NCBI RefSeq assembly: GCF_910592395.1
Contig: NC_088317.1
Coordinates: 6,882,001 to 6,946,000, forward strand
Length of the DNA stretch: 64,000 bases
Direction: 5' to 3'
Source of the DNA: Lineus longissimus
Lineage: Eukaryota; Nemertea; Pilidiophora; Heteronemertea; Lineidae
Under the pieces are notes generated by a model. The model was given only the letters and a program-made list of their open reading frames with translations, did no database searches and was not told where the DNA came from. Of this stretch, positions 44,701-56,573 are shown one piece after another. Every line of letters begins with the position of its first letter. Positions within the stretch are counted from its first letter, which is position 1. The translations under genes were made by a program, and so were the position numbers.

Positions 44701-46083
44701 TTTGGGTAAGACGCCGAATACCTCCAGTGAAGTAGTAATTCCATAAGCCAAAAACTATAATAATAGTAAAGGGGGTATGAGTCAAATGCTGTGAGAACAT
44801 TAACCTCCAAATGAACTGTAAAGAGGTATACATTGAAGTAAGAGAGGTACAATGGGTTTTCATGAGTAAACTTAATATTCTAGCATCATTTGAAAAATAA
44901 CCTTGGTAGCACATTATTTCATTTATAAATACAAAGTGCACCCAAAAAAATTAAACCACACAACTTTTCAAACCACCAAACATTTTCTGGGTCGGCGTAA
45001 CGGCGAACTTCATCAGCAAAAATTTCTATTTCAATGTTAATCCTTACTATCTATTAACTTACAGTGCATGCCAAGAAAATGTTCGATGCAGGGAAACTCT
45101 TGTGTTGTCAACATTGGATAAGCTTTTAAGTTGGGTCCACAGGATCTTTCAACACCAGCAAGTTTATAGCAAGCTACCGACTTAGGAAACACATTCACAG
45201 AATTGGCTTGCGAGAGTCTGATCAATGTGAATGTTGAGGCTGGAGACCAGACTCCAGCCCAAGTGCTTCAGATCAGCTCCCTAATGAAGAATAGAGAGGA
45301 ATACTGACCCAAAGGACACCAGTCTGGCCACAAAACTCCAGGGCTCTGTGGTGGAACTCTCTAGGACAGCTGACTTTGTTACCAAAAATTGACTGACTGT
45401 CGAGCATGCATCTCAAAATTTCGCAATGCAAAAGAAGAAGAGATGGCAACTTTGGTGTACTTCAACTAAGCATTTTTGACGACCATTTAATCAAGGACAG
45501 CATTTTCAATTGGAATTTTCTTTTTCGTGGCCATATAAATTTGCACAATTATCGGTCAATGAGAAAATAAAAGGCATGCAAACATTTCCAGGTTGACAGT
45601 TTTCCTGGGCAGAAATGTAGAATAGAATTTTTGTTTCTAACAAGAAAAGTTGAGTCATACACATCAAGACATATGGCAAATCGACTGGAAAGCCTCTGCT
45701 ACCCGTCACACCACTCACCCACAGCGTATTCAAACACTTCCAGTTTTTTGCACGAAAATGGCAACAGTTCAACCATGCACCGATAAGGCAAGCCTTTTTT
45801 AGTGGTTGGTGCACTAGTTAGCCCCACAAACTTGCAAAGACACCCAAACTGAAAAATAAATTATTACTCCTCGGACAGCCCTGGTTTCCCCACCTCGAAT
45901 TTTCCAAAGAAATGTTTTAATTTCTCCCTCCGGTTTGCAGACACCATTCATATTGCAAGAGACCAAAGAATATTTTGAAAAAATTTTCTCTAAAATATTT
46001 TGTTGAAAAAATCCGAGCACCAACCTGTAAAAAGGTCTTGCCTACAAACAAGTATGAATTAAAGAATCTATACTCATTATTAA
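44701..46083. other. Non-coding, possible AGFG 3' UTR or flank
   Basis: No exon seen. It lies downstream of the AGFG stop on the - strand and may include 3' UTR, but no polyadenylation site could be fixed. Confidence 0.35.
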
Positions 46084-46632
46084 CCCTTTAACCGTCTTTA
46101 TACATACATATCTGTACGTTTGGTAATTACATGTACTATTGTACTGCCTAATACATGGGCAGGCCTAGTTCCATCGATGATCGTATAGGCGGCGACACTG
46201 TGCTCTAATGTACAAGGCTCAAGCTGACGCAGGAATGCTTTGAACACGCGTCTCGTCAACTTTTGACCGTTGGAAGGGTCGGACAAGTGGCTGGGGGGGT
46301 CGGGCGTCTCCGAAATTTAAAAAAAAATCTATTTTGACAAACTCGTATCATTACAGGGCACTTGTAAGGGTTCACGGAAGAGGCAAAAATACCAATATAT
46401 AAATGTGCCTGTCTTCTGAATTTGCATTCCCCATCTCAAACAAAGGTCAAGGTCATCCTGAAGGGCACGACCTTCAGTGGCAAATTTGGTATCATTAGAA
46501 AGCTTAGACCAAGGGCTATCCAGAAATGAATAATTTTATGGGGTTATCTCTTCGTATAACTGAGGGAAGAAATATTTACCCCATAATTCACGGTTCCTGG
46601 TTAACAGAAAAACAAATTAGACAGTTAAAGGG
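46084..46632. mobile_element. piggyBac-type MITE, 549 bp
   Basis: CCCTTTAACCGTCT at the left and AGACAGTTAAAGGG at the right (one mismatch inverted) are each flanked by TTAA, at 46080-46083 and 46633-46636. TTAA duplication with CCC-starting termini is diagnostic of piggyBac elements. No transposase frame. It sits about 110 bp downstream of the AGFG stop, so possibly within its 3' UTR. Confidence 0.85.
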
Positions 46633-46745
46633 TTAAGGGATACATCAATACATGCCATAGGAGTCCACGTACTGATATTAAATCTTTATACATAATCGCT
46701 ATATTTTTAATTATAAATTTGTTCCTAAATCAGTCTCTCGTCTAG

Positions 46746-46805
46746 CTACAAGAAAGGGTTTGTCGAGTTGGGTGGAATTCCTTGCTGAGTCGGTACACCG
46801 GTATT
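46746..46805 (-). CDS. AGFG1: AGFG terminal exon ending NPFL
   Basis: ATTTTCAG acceptor, 19 codons (NTGVPTQQG...NSTNPFL) and TAG. The C-terminal TNPFL is identical to that of vertebrate AGFG1. Confidence 0.93.
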   Translation of the reverse strand, partial: NTGVPTQQGIPPNSTNPFL

Positions 46806-49800
46806 CTGAAAATGAAGGAAAATGAGTTATATTAGAGCACATTAACAAAGGAATAAGACTGATAGCACTCTAATGTAGGAAAAGGATTTGGACCACTCTA
46901 ATAAATGAAAATGAGAATTTATAGCACTCTTTAACATGCCTAACTGAAAGAAAGAGAGTTGTTCCTTGTTTGTTGTTCTATTTTTTGACTCATCAATTTC
47001 ACTTGTTCGACAATAACATCATCCTCAAACCTCAGTTTTTTAAAAAGAATATGTCTCTCAAAATCCCAACCCTTGAACTCACCATAAAAGGGTTACTCGC
47101 ATTTGAGGCTGGTGGAGGCTGACCCCAACCTCCCATCTGTTGTTGTTGAGGAGGTGCACCAAATGGCTGTTGCTGCTGCATCCCAAAACTTTGTTTCCCA
47201 AACTGAGCACCACTCTGCATGCCAAAACCTGGCTGGGAGGCGCCAGGTTGTGAAAATGCACTCATCTGACCTTGACCCTGGCCAAACGGCTGTTGACCAA
47301 ACTGTTGTTGGGCTGGTTGCGTTTGTCCAAATGGTTGGCCGAAAGCTTGGTTTTGTTGTGGCTGTGCTGGTGCCTGACCCCATCCACTTGTGGTGAAACC
47401 TCCATTCTGCATACCAAAATTACTCGACGTTGTAGCAGGAGTTGCTGAGAAGTTCCCGAAGCCACTGCTCTGCGCCGTCGTCGGGGAGCCAAACTGGGCA
47501 AATCCGCCACCTGCTGGCTGCTGTTGACTGCTGGCTAAGAATGGATTGGCACTCGTTGACGTCGCAGCCATTTGCTGAACTTGGTTGTAGCTAGGAGGCG
47601 CTGGAGTGCTGCCAAATGGATTTGATGCTAAAAACATAACGGGTCAGATTTTATCGCACTAAAACCACTTAATACCACTATGACATGAAAGTTTTCAACA
47701 TGCGCATTACCACCCTGGAGAATGAGTTCTCCAAATTGCCAGCAGCTTATCAGGCATTCTAACTTACCGAGCAGACTGCCCGAATATAGTGCTTCTTGCG
47801 GCCTGGGAGAATGGCTGCCTCACAAGAAAAACATCCAAAATGTGGTAAATTAACCAGCGGGTTACTCTGTGGTGCAAGCACAAAATCAATCCATGCAAAA
47901 TACACAATCTGTTTGCTTTCCATAGGACAAACCAGCAGTGCATTTTTCTCTATTGATGCAAATCATGCTTGAAGAACTATATTATAGAAGATAAACACTG
48001 TATTACAAGATAAACACAACAATATTTCGCTGAACGACCCAACAACACAATTTTTCCAACTTAATCGATAAAATGTCCTTTCCAAACTGGAAGGCCTGAT
48101 AAGATGCTCGGCAATGTGGGGGATTGATTTTCCACGGTGATTACACTGTACAACATTTACTGTACAGTCTCAAATGCTTGACATTTTTCCCAAGCCTAAT
48201 CCAGCAGAGGACATGCACTGCCCAACACTTAAGTATTTCAGGTAGCGGAAAGTACCAACTGGCACTGGTTTTTTCCCCGAACCAAGACTATCACAAATCG
48301 ATTGCTCTTCCACTTCTCAGGTAAACCGATGCAAGAGGAGAAGTCTACAAATCACGCCAATATAAAACATACGTCAAATCAATCACTATGTACACATTGT
48401 GTAATGGCAAAATTTTGCAACTTATTTATACTTTTGCAATTTATGAAAATTCTGAAGAAAAAAATCATTTTCACGATTTTGGCAGATTTTGTACAAAGTT
48501 TCCTTCCCTTGTTCAAACAAAACATTGAGTATGTCTTTGATTTTCACTGCAGTTGAGTTTATTTGTGAATCTGATCTGAGTTTAACGCCTGCAAAATTTG
48601 GGCATTTCAGAATATCTGATGCATTCAATATGCACGGAAGGCATCTCAAGTTAAATTTTAGTTAAAACATTCGCCAAGGGGTATTTAAGCTCCCTTGTCA
48701 CAAAAGAAGAAGAGAAGCTGCGTGGGCCCTTACCTGTACTACTTGAAAACGCACTATTAGCATTGAAGTTATTCACTGGAGCCTGCGCAGTTGTTGAACT
48801 TGGAAAACTTGCCGCCCAACTTGATTGACCAGATTGCCCGCCTGAATGGATAAGAAAATGCTGACTGACAAGTAACTAAAATGCTGACCACTTGCAGAGC
48901 GCCTGCACAGTATAGGTCTGTTATAAAGCTGATGGGTCAAATTTACATTCCCGAGTAAGGCCAAAGTCAAGCTCTCGAGAATGTTCATGGTGTGCATTTG
49001 GATCTTCTACTGAATATACACATTTATACCCCCACTGCACAACATATTAAAGTTTTTTTAATTTCTGAAGGGGTCCGGTCATACAACTTTGGGAGCAGGC
49101 ACGCCTTGATTCCCAATTTCTTGTTTTGTGCAGCAGGGTTGTTGGCCCTGTGTACTATCCTCAACCAAAGAGACCAGTAGTCCTAACATTGTCTGAAACC
49201 TTGTTTGATATGCTAGTTCCTCTCAGTCCGGGAGCAGAGAGGAACCTTGCATTGTTGTATTAAGTTTTTTTACGGTTGATTTTGGTGCCTGCGGGTCTCT
49301 GCTTTCAGAAACTGCTCGATGACATGTTGTCACTTGAGCAATTTGAGGAATTCAAGATGGCGTCCAAGATAGCCGCCATACATAAAAATGATCACAACTC
49401 GCTACCTATTCAACCTGGGAAACTGATTTTTGTCTCTATACCAAGGTTTTAGGGGTCAAGCTATCCATTAGAACTAAGTATTATGTCAAAATCCTATTAC
49501 ATAAGTCACACCAAGCATTAGCGGAGACTGCAAATTTTACGTACCGTCCCATGAGACTGTATGCGATCCGCTAGTTCCTCCTCCAAACACGCTATCTAAA
49601 TTGGCTAAAGCTGCGTACCGATCCTGCGCGTCCTGCGACATCGTAGATGTGGGCGGCGCCGGCGCCTGAGTTGATGCCGTAGATGGTGACATCATCGTGC
49701 TTCCTGTGCCGGGCATGGTGGCCGACGTGAAAGACCCAAACGAGCTCGACTGCTGAGACACGGGGGTGGAGAAGGGTGTAGACGTGGGTGCTGGTGCGGC

Positions 49801-52800
49801 TGCTGAAGACAAGATGTATTGCTGGTCAATTTCAGTTTACCAGGACTATAACACAAAGCAAGTAGACACCGCTTAACATTAGACCATACACCCAAGGAAT
49901 TTTAATATGCACAAGCGCAGGGCTTGATGAATCACATTTTGTATCTGTTGTCCACAGACAACGAAAGACAAAAAGATAATACAGTACTTAGAACCTCTCT
50001 ATTAAGGACACCCTCGGGACTGACAAGTGCTGTCCTTAATAGAGAGGTGTCCTCCCTTAGCAGACACCTCTCTATTAAGGACAACCTCTCTATTAAGGAC
50101 ACTAGTTTTGGTCCCAAATTGGTTGTTTCCATTCAATTTGACCTCTCCATTCAGGACACCTCTCTATTAAGGACAGCACTTGTCAGTCCCGATGGTGTCC
50201 TTAATAGAGAGATTTTACTGTATTTTCAACATTAGCATGTGGCATCACCTATTCCTCGTGAACGTCATCCGAACACCCAGGCACTTGCAACACAGGACTC
50301 ATGATGATGAGATATATATTCTAAATGACTGTCTATAGGATACCCGAGATATCGAAACAACATTAACCTTGCTGACTTACAAGACTTTCATTGTCTGACA
50401 CAACACTTTTATAGATGGTGACAAAAGTTTCTTCAAACTGAATTTCATGGATGACATATATTCTTTAAATGTGCTGTTAAGTGGGGACATCAAAGAGTTT
50501 TTTGGACTTCAAGAAGAACTACAGCATAAGCTCCTTTATGATGGATTAGTCATGTAAAGGTTGCAAAATTACGTCTCTGACAGAAAAGAAATTCAAAAGC
50601 ATCTCTGAAGCACATGAAGATACCTACAGGCAAAATCATTTGAAAATGCCGACTCAAAATTTGCAAATCCATCGTCCGGCGATGCTGTGTTGAATTGTGC
50701 CTGGGGCTGAGGTCGGGCAGCCGCCGGGGCAGCAAATGGATCGGCACCACCTAAATCTCCTAAAAGGTCAAACACGGATGACGATTTACTCTCCTGTTTC
50801 GTCAGTGGCGCCCGGCCAGCGGCAGGTCCTTGGGGTATCGTAAATGTCGGCTGGGAACTGGAGGGGGGAACTGAGGGGCGCGAGGCTGGCCCTGGTGGCT
50901 GTGGCATTGATGGAACTTGAGATTTGGACTGGAAAGAATTTTAAGAAAATATTATTACCTGAGCACACAGGGAGCTTGTTTTGTGGACAAGTCGCCATCT
51001 TGGTTATCCCCAGGTCAGCTTTTAGAAGCCACAACGAATTTGGGTCCCCACGAATTTGGGTCCCAAAGAATTTGGCGGTGATTATGAAAGTTATAACAGA
51101 GAAAGATAATGCCGAATGAACATGACAGAATTTTTGGATATTTCTATTACTCCAAGAGGCCTTTCAGGACTTGTAATCAGCACTGTGGTCAGCAGAAGGT
51201 TTCCAAATTTCGTGATTTCGGATCTGGTTACGTATTTGCATGAATAACTCATGATTATATTGTTCTTACCTGATCGTTTGGTGATGGAACATTAAATTTT
51301 GGTATGTTATTTCCAAGTAATGACTTTAGCGGTCGTGTTTCTGGTTTTTTGTTGGCACTCGTGTCATTCAGTCGTTTCGCCTCTTCCTGCATACTTTGAG
51401 TCGGTGCCACGTGCCATCTTTTTTTCTCATATTTTTGTGCCATAAAATCTTTTATTTTCTGTTCGTCTTTTGAATCAGGCTCCGTCTGTGATCGTGAGTC
51501 AAATAATCCTAAATATACTTTTCGGTTAAACTGCAAGAAATAAAAAAAACGATATCAATTGGTAAGTTGAACAGTTTAGATCTGCCAAACTGGCACTCGG
51601 ATCCAACAGACATGCCCGTCCTGAAAATCCTATGACAAAGAGGTGGGGACTGTGAAGCTAACCTTATACGGCTGTTTCACCAACCTCTGTCAAGTTCCCC
51701 TTAAGCATTGTCATGTTCCCACTAGGAGCAAGACTGAAATATGACCGGACATGAGAGCTACACCACCAAAAAGTACACTAAATCACAAAGACGCTATTGT
51801 CGCTTTTAGTCATGAAGTGAGTTTTACTGGCTTTGACGAGCTCCCTACCTTTAGAACGGGAACATGACTGGAGCTTGACAGGCTGTGATGGGAAGAGAAA
51901 TTTGGCGGGAATGTGACAGGAACTAAAGCTGTGGTCGAACTACCTGAACGCCAATTATTTTGTCAGGAATAGGACGGCAACTTGACAAGAAGCCAGTGAA
52001 TCATCCGCACTATAAAGGCTCGCACGGGTTGAACCACTGCTACCAAGGCTATGAGAGTGGGTGCTCTCCTCAATGGCTTTGGCACCCCTGGGAATCATCC
52101 TTTACATTTTCAAATAACAATAACTCTATTACAATGTATTATGTGACCAGCCACGAAAAAAGGTACCTCCGCGCGGTGACGTTGACGTTGTTATCGAGAA
52201 ATAGGCATCTCGCGCGTAAAACCCACATGTAGGTAGTTCTGGTTGGGTGGGTTTTTAACACCAGCAAATTTGCGCGCTGACATCATGGGGAATCCCCTAT
52301 TGACTCGAGTGGTTTAGCATATGAATTGTCCACAAAATTATCTTTTATTTCATGAAAAAAGTGTGAAATTTGACCGAGTTTTTGAACAATATCGAGCGGA
52401 GATATCATGGATATGATGTCATAACATGCTAATTCATAAAGATTTTCAAAATATTCTAAGTTATTCTGAAATAACATGTTTACAACCCACTAATAACTTA
52501 ATTTCCTGAATTTGGACCCTACCAGCCTTTTTGCGTGGCTGGTCACATACGGGTGCCAAGCCTTGTGAATTTTTTAAACGCAAGGCCAGCACGAATGTAG
52601 GTTTGCAGCGAATAGTTACATTCACATTCACAGATCTAGACTAAGATTGGATACTGTAAATTTGATGAAAATAGAAACAGAAGCACACATTGCTGATGAT
52701 GGATTTTAAATCTTACAACATTTTTGTTAGGTGATTGGGAGTTTGCTTCAACTAAGCAAGTTTAACTGCATTCAGGCGACAGATCAGTGATCAGTATGTC

Positions 52801-53529
52801 GTCATGGGAAAAGACGATGAAACCATCCAAAGACCAATGAAAAATCATATTGTTTAGCATGTATCGGCCAAAACAATCATATTGTTTAGCACAAGTATCG
52901 GCCAACACAAGTCTTTCCACATTTCATTGACACTGCATGATGATATTTGACCATGACAGTGTCAAGGCCCAAAGACAAAAGGATGTTGCTAATCGTTCCT
53001 TGAGGAAACACTGTCAGGTCTCGCGATAATTGAACCTGCAGTTCTCAGGTATCGTCTGTCTGAGGGCATCACAAGTACCGATGATACACTCACCTAGCTC
53101 AAAATCAGAGTATCAAGAACACATCCAAGGATTAGTCTGTTGCCATGGTAACCAAGAAAACAGCTGTTGCAACTGATTTACACGATTAACTCGGTTGTCT
53201 TATAGATAAAGAACTATCAGTTTAAAAGTTTAATTGTCATCTACCTGTATACGCATGAGCGTAGGTATTGACCATGTTTTTGAAAAATGCAGTTTTTCTG
53301 TAACTCTATCGATCGATGGCCAACGACTCCTGATCTCAGCAGCAGTTGATATATCTTATCTAGGGCTATTTTGCTCTTAACACCTGGTTGGCCGAAACAA
53401 GTTATGACTATGTCACTCGAGGAAGGCGTACTTACATCATTTCCATGGCATCGAAGAAACTCCATCTCTTCTGGTGTGAAACTTGTCATAGAAATGGACT
53501 TCACCCGATGTGGGGGATTTAAACCTCGT
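46746..53529 (-). CDS. AGFG1: AGFG1-type ArfGAP with FG repeats (partial, 7 downstream exons)
   Basis: Exons on the - strand at 53529-53436, 51530-51270, 50928-50628, 49802-49545, 48841-48734, 47627-47083 and 46805-46746 join in consistent phase to 541 codons plus stop. They cover RGLNPPHRVKSISM (second half of the ArfGAP domain), then YLGLFD and YEKKRW (end of the domain), then KPLKSLLG-like RPLKSLLG. ADPFAAPA (AP2-type DPF) and DRYAALANLDSVF follow. The tail is rich in Q, G, F, S and P with SNPFG, ANPFL, SNPFM and a terminal TNPFL, which are EH-domain ligands. Order and size (human AGFG1 is about 560 residues) make the assignment firm. The family acts at clathrin-coated vesicles with EPS15 and AP2, and was first described as the HIV Rev cofactor HRB. 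The CxxC zinc-finger exon was not found between 53530 and 64000. Confidence 0.94.
47083..47627 (-). CDS. AGFG1: AGFG large Q/G/F-rich exon
   Basis: TTTTTAG acceptor (phase 1), GTGAGT donor (phase 0), 181 codons. SNPFGSTPAPPSYNQV, ANPFLASS, many FGxxPFGQ-like FG dipeptides and Q runs, ending SNASNPFM. Confidence 0.93.
48734..48841 (-). CDS. AGFG1: AGFG short Ser/Gln-rich exon
   Basis: CATTCAG acceptor and GTAAGG donor, phase 1 on both sides, 36 codons: GGQSGQSSWAASFPSS and VNNFNANSAFSSS. Could be skipped without changing frame. Confidence 0.88.
49545..49802 (-). CDS. AGFG1: AGFG exon with YAALANLDSVF
   Basis: TGTCTTCAG acceptor, GTACGT donor, phase 1 at both sides. A Ser/Thr/Pro/Ala-rich stretch then DRYAALANLDSVFGGG. 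The acceptor is a tandem CAGCAG, so a one-residue-shorter form starting at 49799 is possible. Confidence 0.92.
49980..50222. mobile_element. Pogo/Tigger-like MITE, copy 4, inside AGFG intron
   Basis: TA-CAGTACTTAGAACCTCTC at the left and GAGAGATTTTACTG-TA at the right. At 243 bp it is longer than the others. The outer ~60 bp are inverted copies of each other and internal GACACCTCTCTATTAAGGAC units recur, so it is a foldback dimer form. Confidence 0.8.
50628..50928 (-). CDS. AGFG1: AGFG exon with DPF motif
   Basis: CTTTCCAG acceptor, 100 codons plus one base, GTAGGT donor. Contains SVFDLLGDLGGADPFAAPAA and FANFESAFSNDFA, the FDLL/DPF/FANF pattern of AGFG proteins. Confidence 0.92.
51270..51530 (-). 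CDS. AGFG1: AGFG exon, end of ArfGAP domain
   Basis: CTTGCAG acceptor and GTAAGA donor bound 87 codons in phase 0: FNRKVYLGLFDSRS, then IKDFMAQKYEKKRWHVAP, then ETRPLKSLLGNN. Confidence 0.94.
52140..52549. mobile_element. 410-bp MITE with TATGTGACCAGCCACG termini, inside AGFG intron
   Basis: TATGTGACCAGCCACGAAAA at the left and TTTTTGCGTGGCTGGTCACA + TA at the right are inverted over about 25 bp, with TA at both borders. No coding capacity. Confidence 0.8.
53436..53529 (-). CDS. AGFG1: AGFG exon encoding mid-ArfGAP domain
   Basis: TCTTTTCAG acceptor, one base completing the upstream codon, then 31 codons from RGLNPPHRVK to RCHGND, and a GTAAGTA donor in phase 0. Its first Arg would be the equivalent of the ArfGAP arginine finger. 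Confidence 0.93.
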
Positions 53530-54914
53530 CTGAAAAGACATGATGGAGAAGTATACATAAAAACATTTTCAAAATGCCCCCGAAGGTCCATGTCTCTGTT
53601 GATTCTAAAATTCATCTGTCTGAAGATGCCAATAACCCGATAACGAGCACCAATAGCAATTATGAGCACCTAGTATTTTTAAAATCTTTTTTTGAAATAC
53701 ATCAATCAATGAACCTCTTCATCAAACATGTCGAACCTAAGGTAAGGTGGTACAATTATAACCACCACTGTGAGCTTAAATGTCTACAAGCTATTTTCTC
53801 CATTGTGGAGGTTATAGTACTCTGGGCTACAGTCCAAATCACAATTGCCATCCCTGAATTCGCATCATTGGTACGGCAGTAGTGCGGCATCAACGCGCTA
53901 ACCAGCGTTTAGGTTTCACCTAAAATACGTGAAACATTGTAAGTGTCACTGGTGCGCAATTGATGCATGTTTGTCAATGACGCAAAGCAGGACGGATGTC
54001 ATTTGTGATTTGTACTACAATTGTACCACTTTACCTCTGCAGCAACATTCCTCATATCCTCTACAACCTAAACCGACCGACCGCTCAGATTATGGTCAGC
54101 TTGTTATGATGGGGATTCAGCTGGACAGATTCAGTTAATAAAGACTGGCAGCTACTTGGAGAGTGAGGCAGCCAGACAGTCTAGTATGAATGGTTGCAGA
54201 GAAGGGGATATTGGGAGATTTGGCCAGTCGAGCTGACGTATGTTGGGACCTGGGGGAGTTTGGAGTGGATGGGGCTTGAACTGCTCCTGTGGTCATGAAT
54301 TTAAGTTCAATGACGATGACAATTTCAACAATATAAAGTTAAATGTTCAAAGTTTGGTCACTAAGATAGAATTACTATGAGCCTTTCATGAAGGAAGCTA
54401 CAAATAAATACATACACCTCAAATTCAACCAAGTAGAGCTTTGGCACTTTATGAGGAAATTGACGAGATCTAAAAGAATTAGATTACTGTAGCATGCGTC
54501 ATGTCCGATATAAACAGGGTAAGCCATGGTGAGATAACGTCAACTGATGCAGCACACCTCAGGTGGCTTCTAACAATAGGGTGACTTAATACATCAATAG
54601 TCTGGACACCTGTTGAACACGTCCTTGGGGTACCGGTAGAATAGGAAATCAATAGACAAGGCACTGAGCTGGGTACATCACAGGATACAGCAACACGAAC
54701 ATTTACTGGACATCAGCTTTTTGACAGGCATCATTATAGAGGATGCATTTGGGGATTCGAGATTTTCCCTATCACATTCACAATCATACAAGTGACTACA
54801 TGGGGTGCATTTGGGACCTACCCTTACAGCATAGAAAATATAAAATTTTAAAGTGTTTTTAAAAAAGGCTTTATTTCAATTGTCCCTGCACTGGTCAGGT
54901 AAATTAATGAAACG
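53530..54914. other. AGFG upstream intron (presumed), no exon found
   Basis: Read on the - strand for the CxxC zinc finger expected just upstream of 53529; none seen. Includes the first copy of a repeat (about 54505-54685) whose relative is at 58085-58225. Confidence 0.4.
54505..54685. repeat. Segment duplicated at 58085-58225
   Basis: Both copies contain ATCAATAGTCTGGACAC, TTGAACA, AATAGGAAATCAATAGACAA and a TACATCA(C/A)AGGAT end in the same order. They lie on either side of the 55-57.8 kb repeat block. Confidence 0.7.
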
Positions 54915-56390
54915 GCCAGGGGCCATTGTGCTCACCGTAAGTATTTTTAGTAGACAGTTACAGAAAGTGCTACAGTATGTAGGCCTCTCATAATTTATAC
55001 ATGCATCTGTGACCAGTTCAGAGCCGGCCCTGGCCAAGTGGTGAATCCGAGACTTGTGGTTCCAAGCTTGTAGAGTCCAGGTGAAAATGATAGTGAAGAA
55101 ACGTGCCACTCCATGACAATGGTCACGGTGAATATATTTTTAACTTTGACCTCAGTGACCCTGACAGGTAGGTCAAATAACAAACCAGGGTGATATGTGA
55201 TGTAGACATATCCACCTGACCATAACAATTTCATCACTCGTTACACTACAGCAATCGGCAAAAAACGATTTCCAAGATGGCCGCCTAATTAAATCTATGG
55301 CACCAAATAAATCAAAAAATGAAGAAAATGCAAGATAGAACTCAGAAAAGAAATGAAATGGCCAGGGCCATTGTGCTCACCTCATGTGGAGGAAAGATGG
55401 ATAAAGAGCATGGTATTGTGTCATGTAGTGTTAGGTTTGATGTAGGTCCAAGCAATTACAATTTCCCCAAAATGGCCAATTTACAATACATTCGACCTCT
55501 GTGACCTTGAAAAGTAGGTCAAATCAAAGAAGACCCGGGTGACACATTGAATGGTTGTTAGAATTAGATGTACCTATGATATAAAATTGGTGCCAATCGG
55601 GCAAGTCATTACTAGGAATAATGGCATTTTGAAGAATTTAGGATTTGGCCCCCTCCCTGGAGGCCAAACGGCAAATCAGATCGCACCAAACTTCGGTACC
55701 TGAGATCACCTGACCAAGGGGTACATGTGTACTTAATTTGTGATCAATAGTCATTGCAGTTAAGAAACGTGCCATAGTTACGGCCTGACGGCGAATTTAC
55801 GCCATTTGACCTCTGTGACCTTGACAAGAAGGTCAAATTAAAAACCTGTGTGACATATACTGTATGGTGGTTAGATGTACCCATGATATCAAATTGGTGG
55901 CAATCGGGCAAGAAGTTAAGGAATAATCACATTTTTAAGGTTTTTGGATTTTGCCCCCTGGTGGTCAAGTGGTGAATCATATTGGACCAAACTTCGGTCC
56001 CTGAGATCACCTGACTAAGGGGTAAATGTGTACCAAATTTGGTATCAATAGCCATTGCAGTTTAGAAACGTGCCATCGTTACATCCTAACGGCCAATTTA
56101 CACCATTTGACCTCTGTGACCTTGAAAAGGAGGTCAAATCGAAAACCCGGAGGATATATGATGCACCTTTGCTAGAAGTACCTACCATATTTTTTTCAAA
56201 ATTTCCCGACTACTATTAAGGGAGATATTGCATATTTTCACTTTTAACGTTTGGCCCCCTGGTGGCCAAACCATGAAACGAATCGGATCGAAACTTGGGC
56301 TCCAAGGTGTCATTACATAAGGGTACATGTGTACCAAGTTTCAACTCAATAGCTCTAACAGTTACGAAACGTGCCCTGCTAACGGACGAC

Positions 56391-56531
<141 letters not shown>

Positions 56532-56547
56532 GCCACGGTATGGGATA

Positions 56548-56573
56548 AGCTCACCTCTGCTAAGAGGTGAGCT
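56548..56573. repeat. 11-bp hairpin closing the repeat unit
   Basis: AGCTCACCTCT and its exact inverse with a GCTA loop, just after the GAC tract. The second half-array ends with a diverged version (CTCCCCTACGGTGAGCC). Confidence 0.7.

Noticed and set aside
47093-47510. Open frames overlapping the large AGFG exon in other frames
   Set aside because: Shadows of the Q/G-rich AGFG exon, which itself has correct splice sites and family motifs.
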